Positions 49,773-50,130 of a DNA stretch of 50,130 bases are shown in pieces. The stretch lies in assembly GCA_018241745.1 (NCBI GenBank), contig JAFEDG010000159.1, positions 1 through 50,130 on the forward strand, written 5' to 3'. A program made the position numbers and the translations under genes. The DNA comes from Pseudomonadota bacterium (lineage in GTDB: Bacteria > Pseudomonadota > Gammaproteobacteria > Burkholderiales > Casimicrobiaceae). Every line of letters begins with the position of its first letter. The first letter of the stretch is position 1. The notes beneath the pieces are model-generated. The model searched no databases and was not told where the DNA came from. It saw nothing but the letters and a program-made list of their open reading frames with translations.

Positions 49773-49789
49773 GCCGGGGATGCCCCGGC
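49773..49789 (+). terminator. Hairpin after lysC
   Basis: GCCGGGG and CCCCGGC form a perfect 7-bp stem with loop ATG, 8 bases after the lysC stop. No T-run follows, so it is a weak or Rho-aided end at best. Confidence 0.4.
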
Positions 49790-49814
49790 AGCGGCGTTAC
49801 CGTAGAATGTCGCA

Positions 49815-49854
49815 GCCCGGCGCAAGGCCGGGCACGAGCGGCCGCAAGGGCCGC
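49815..49854 (+). other. Two tandem hairpins with GCAAG loops before tRNA-Ser
   Basis: GCCCGGC-GCAAG-GCCGGGC (49815-49833) and GCGGCC-GCAAG-GGCCGC (49838-49854) are two perfect stems with the same five-base loop. A TAGAAT at 49803-49808 lies just upstream. They may form the leader of the tRNA precursor or the 3' end of the lysC transcript. Confidence 0.5.
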
Positions 49855-49884
49855 CGCGGCCCGGGCCGCGCGCTACAGAATCCC

Positions 49885-49978
49885 GGAGACGTGGCCGAGT
49901 GGTCGAAGGCACTCCCCTGCTAAGGGAGCATACGGGCCAAAACCTGTATCGAGGGTTCGAATCCCTCCGTCTCCGCCA
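49885..49978 (+). tRNA. tRNA-Ser(GCT)
   Basis: A complete class II tRNA. The acceptor stem GGAGACG pairs with CGTCTCC (49968-49974), followed by discriminator G and an encoded CCA (49976-49978). The anticodon stem-loop is CTCCC-CTGCTAA-GGGAG with GCT in the loop, reading AGC and AGU. A long variable arm (CATACGGGCCAAAACCTGTATC) and GGTTCGAAT T-loop follow. The position directly after lysC is conserved in Betaproteobacteria. Confidence 0.96.
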
Positions 49979-49981
49979 GCC

Positions 49982-50130
49982 TTACGCGTGCAGCGATGCG
50001 GCGATCGCCTTCAGCTCGTTTGCGTTGGCCGCGAACACTTCGCGCGCTTCGGCGAATGGTTCGGCACCGGCGTCGGGGCCGGCGGGCGCCAGCGGATTGG
50101 CAAAATAGCTGGCGCGATTGGCGATGTTGA
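49982..50130 (-). CDS. 3' end of an unidentified minus-strand gene
   Basis: A minus-strand frame enters from beyond the window and ends TAA at 49982-49984, just after tRNA-Ser. It encodes about 49 residues without a stop, rich in Ala and helical in character, ending ELKAIAASLHA. Codon use has the GC-rich third positions of its neighbours, so it is probably real. Too little is present to name a family. A plus-strand frame across the same bases overlaps the tRNA and is not credible. Confidence 0.55.
   Translation of the reverse strand, partial: NIANRASYFANPLAPAGPDAGAEPFAEAREVFAANANELKAIAASLHA

Noticed and set aside
49899..50108. Plus-strand frame starting inside tRNA-Ser
   Set aside because: Its first half is the tRNA itself; the minus strand here carries the more credible coding tail.

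Overview
The window is GC-rich, tightly packed chromosomal DNA from a proteobacterium, most likely a betaproteobacterium of the Burkholderiales or a close uncultivated relative. Support comes from the gene neighbourhoods (nadE-glnB, glnE-ilvE-zinc finger-waaF, trxB/ftsK/lolA/rarA/serS, SRP RNA-dnaX-ybaB-recR, maf/yceD-rpmF-plsX-fab genes, lysC followed by tRNA-Ser), the LPS and lipoprotein export genes of a Gram-negative cell, and an IPTL-CTERM-like surface protein. No plasmid, prophage, insertion sequence or CRISPR signature was seen.

Layout. 1-2.6 kb: the 3' end of NAD synthetase, a GT-C membrane glycosyltransferase and the PII protein GlnB. 2.6-8.0 kb: MscL, then a branched-chain amino-acid type ABC transporter (binding protein, LivH, a fused LivM-LivG, LivF). 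8.0-11.1 kb: TldD and a second GT-C membrane protein. 11.1-16.5 kb, minus strand: glnE, ilvE, a small zinc finger, waaF and a SnoaL-like protein. 16.6-20.6 kb: a YhdP-type envelope protein. 20.6-25.9 kb: an accessory-looking island of two large secreted proteins. 26-32 kb: Smr protein and TrxB (minus), FtsK, a small secreted protein and LolA (plus), and an MscS channel (minus). 32.3-37.3 kb: RarA and SerS, a perfect 20-bp inverted repeat, then an exported creatininase-family protein and an MltF-like transglycosylase (minus). 37.3-40.9 kb: 4.5S SRP RNA, DnaX, YbaB, RecR and a CBS protein. 40.9-42.2 kb, minus: an RsmI-like methylase and Maf/YceF. 42.2-49.8 kb: the fatty-acid and ribosome operon yceD-rpmF-plsX-fabH-fabD-fabG-acpP-fabF, then lysC, tRNA-Ser(GCT) and the tail of a minus-strand gene.

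How they work together. Most of the window is housekeeping: nitrogen control (GlnB and GlnE act in one cascade), envelope building (WaaF, LolA, YhdP, fatty-acid synthesis), DNA maintenance (DnaX, RecR, RarA, FtsK) and translation (SerS, tRNA-Ser, SRP RNA, bL32).

The part most worth attention is 20.7-25.9 kb. A secreted subtilase-like protein carries Glu where the catalytic His is expected and ends in a duplicated dockerin-like calcium-loop module. The next gene encodes a protein with an N-terminal domain that could be cohesin-like, two Cys-rich repeats and a C-terminal IPTL-CTERM-type sorting signal. Together they could form a cohesin-dockerin pair that tethers a protease to an exosortase-processed surface anchor. 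This is inference and has not been tested by any search.
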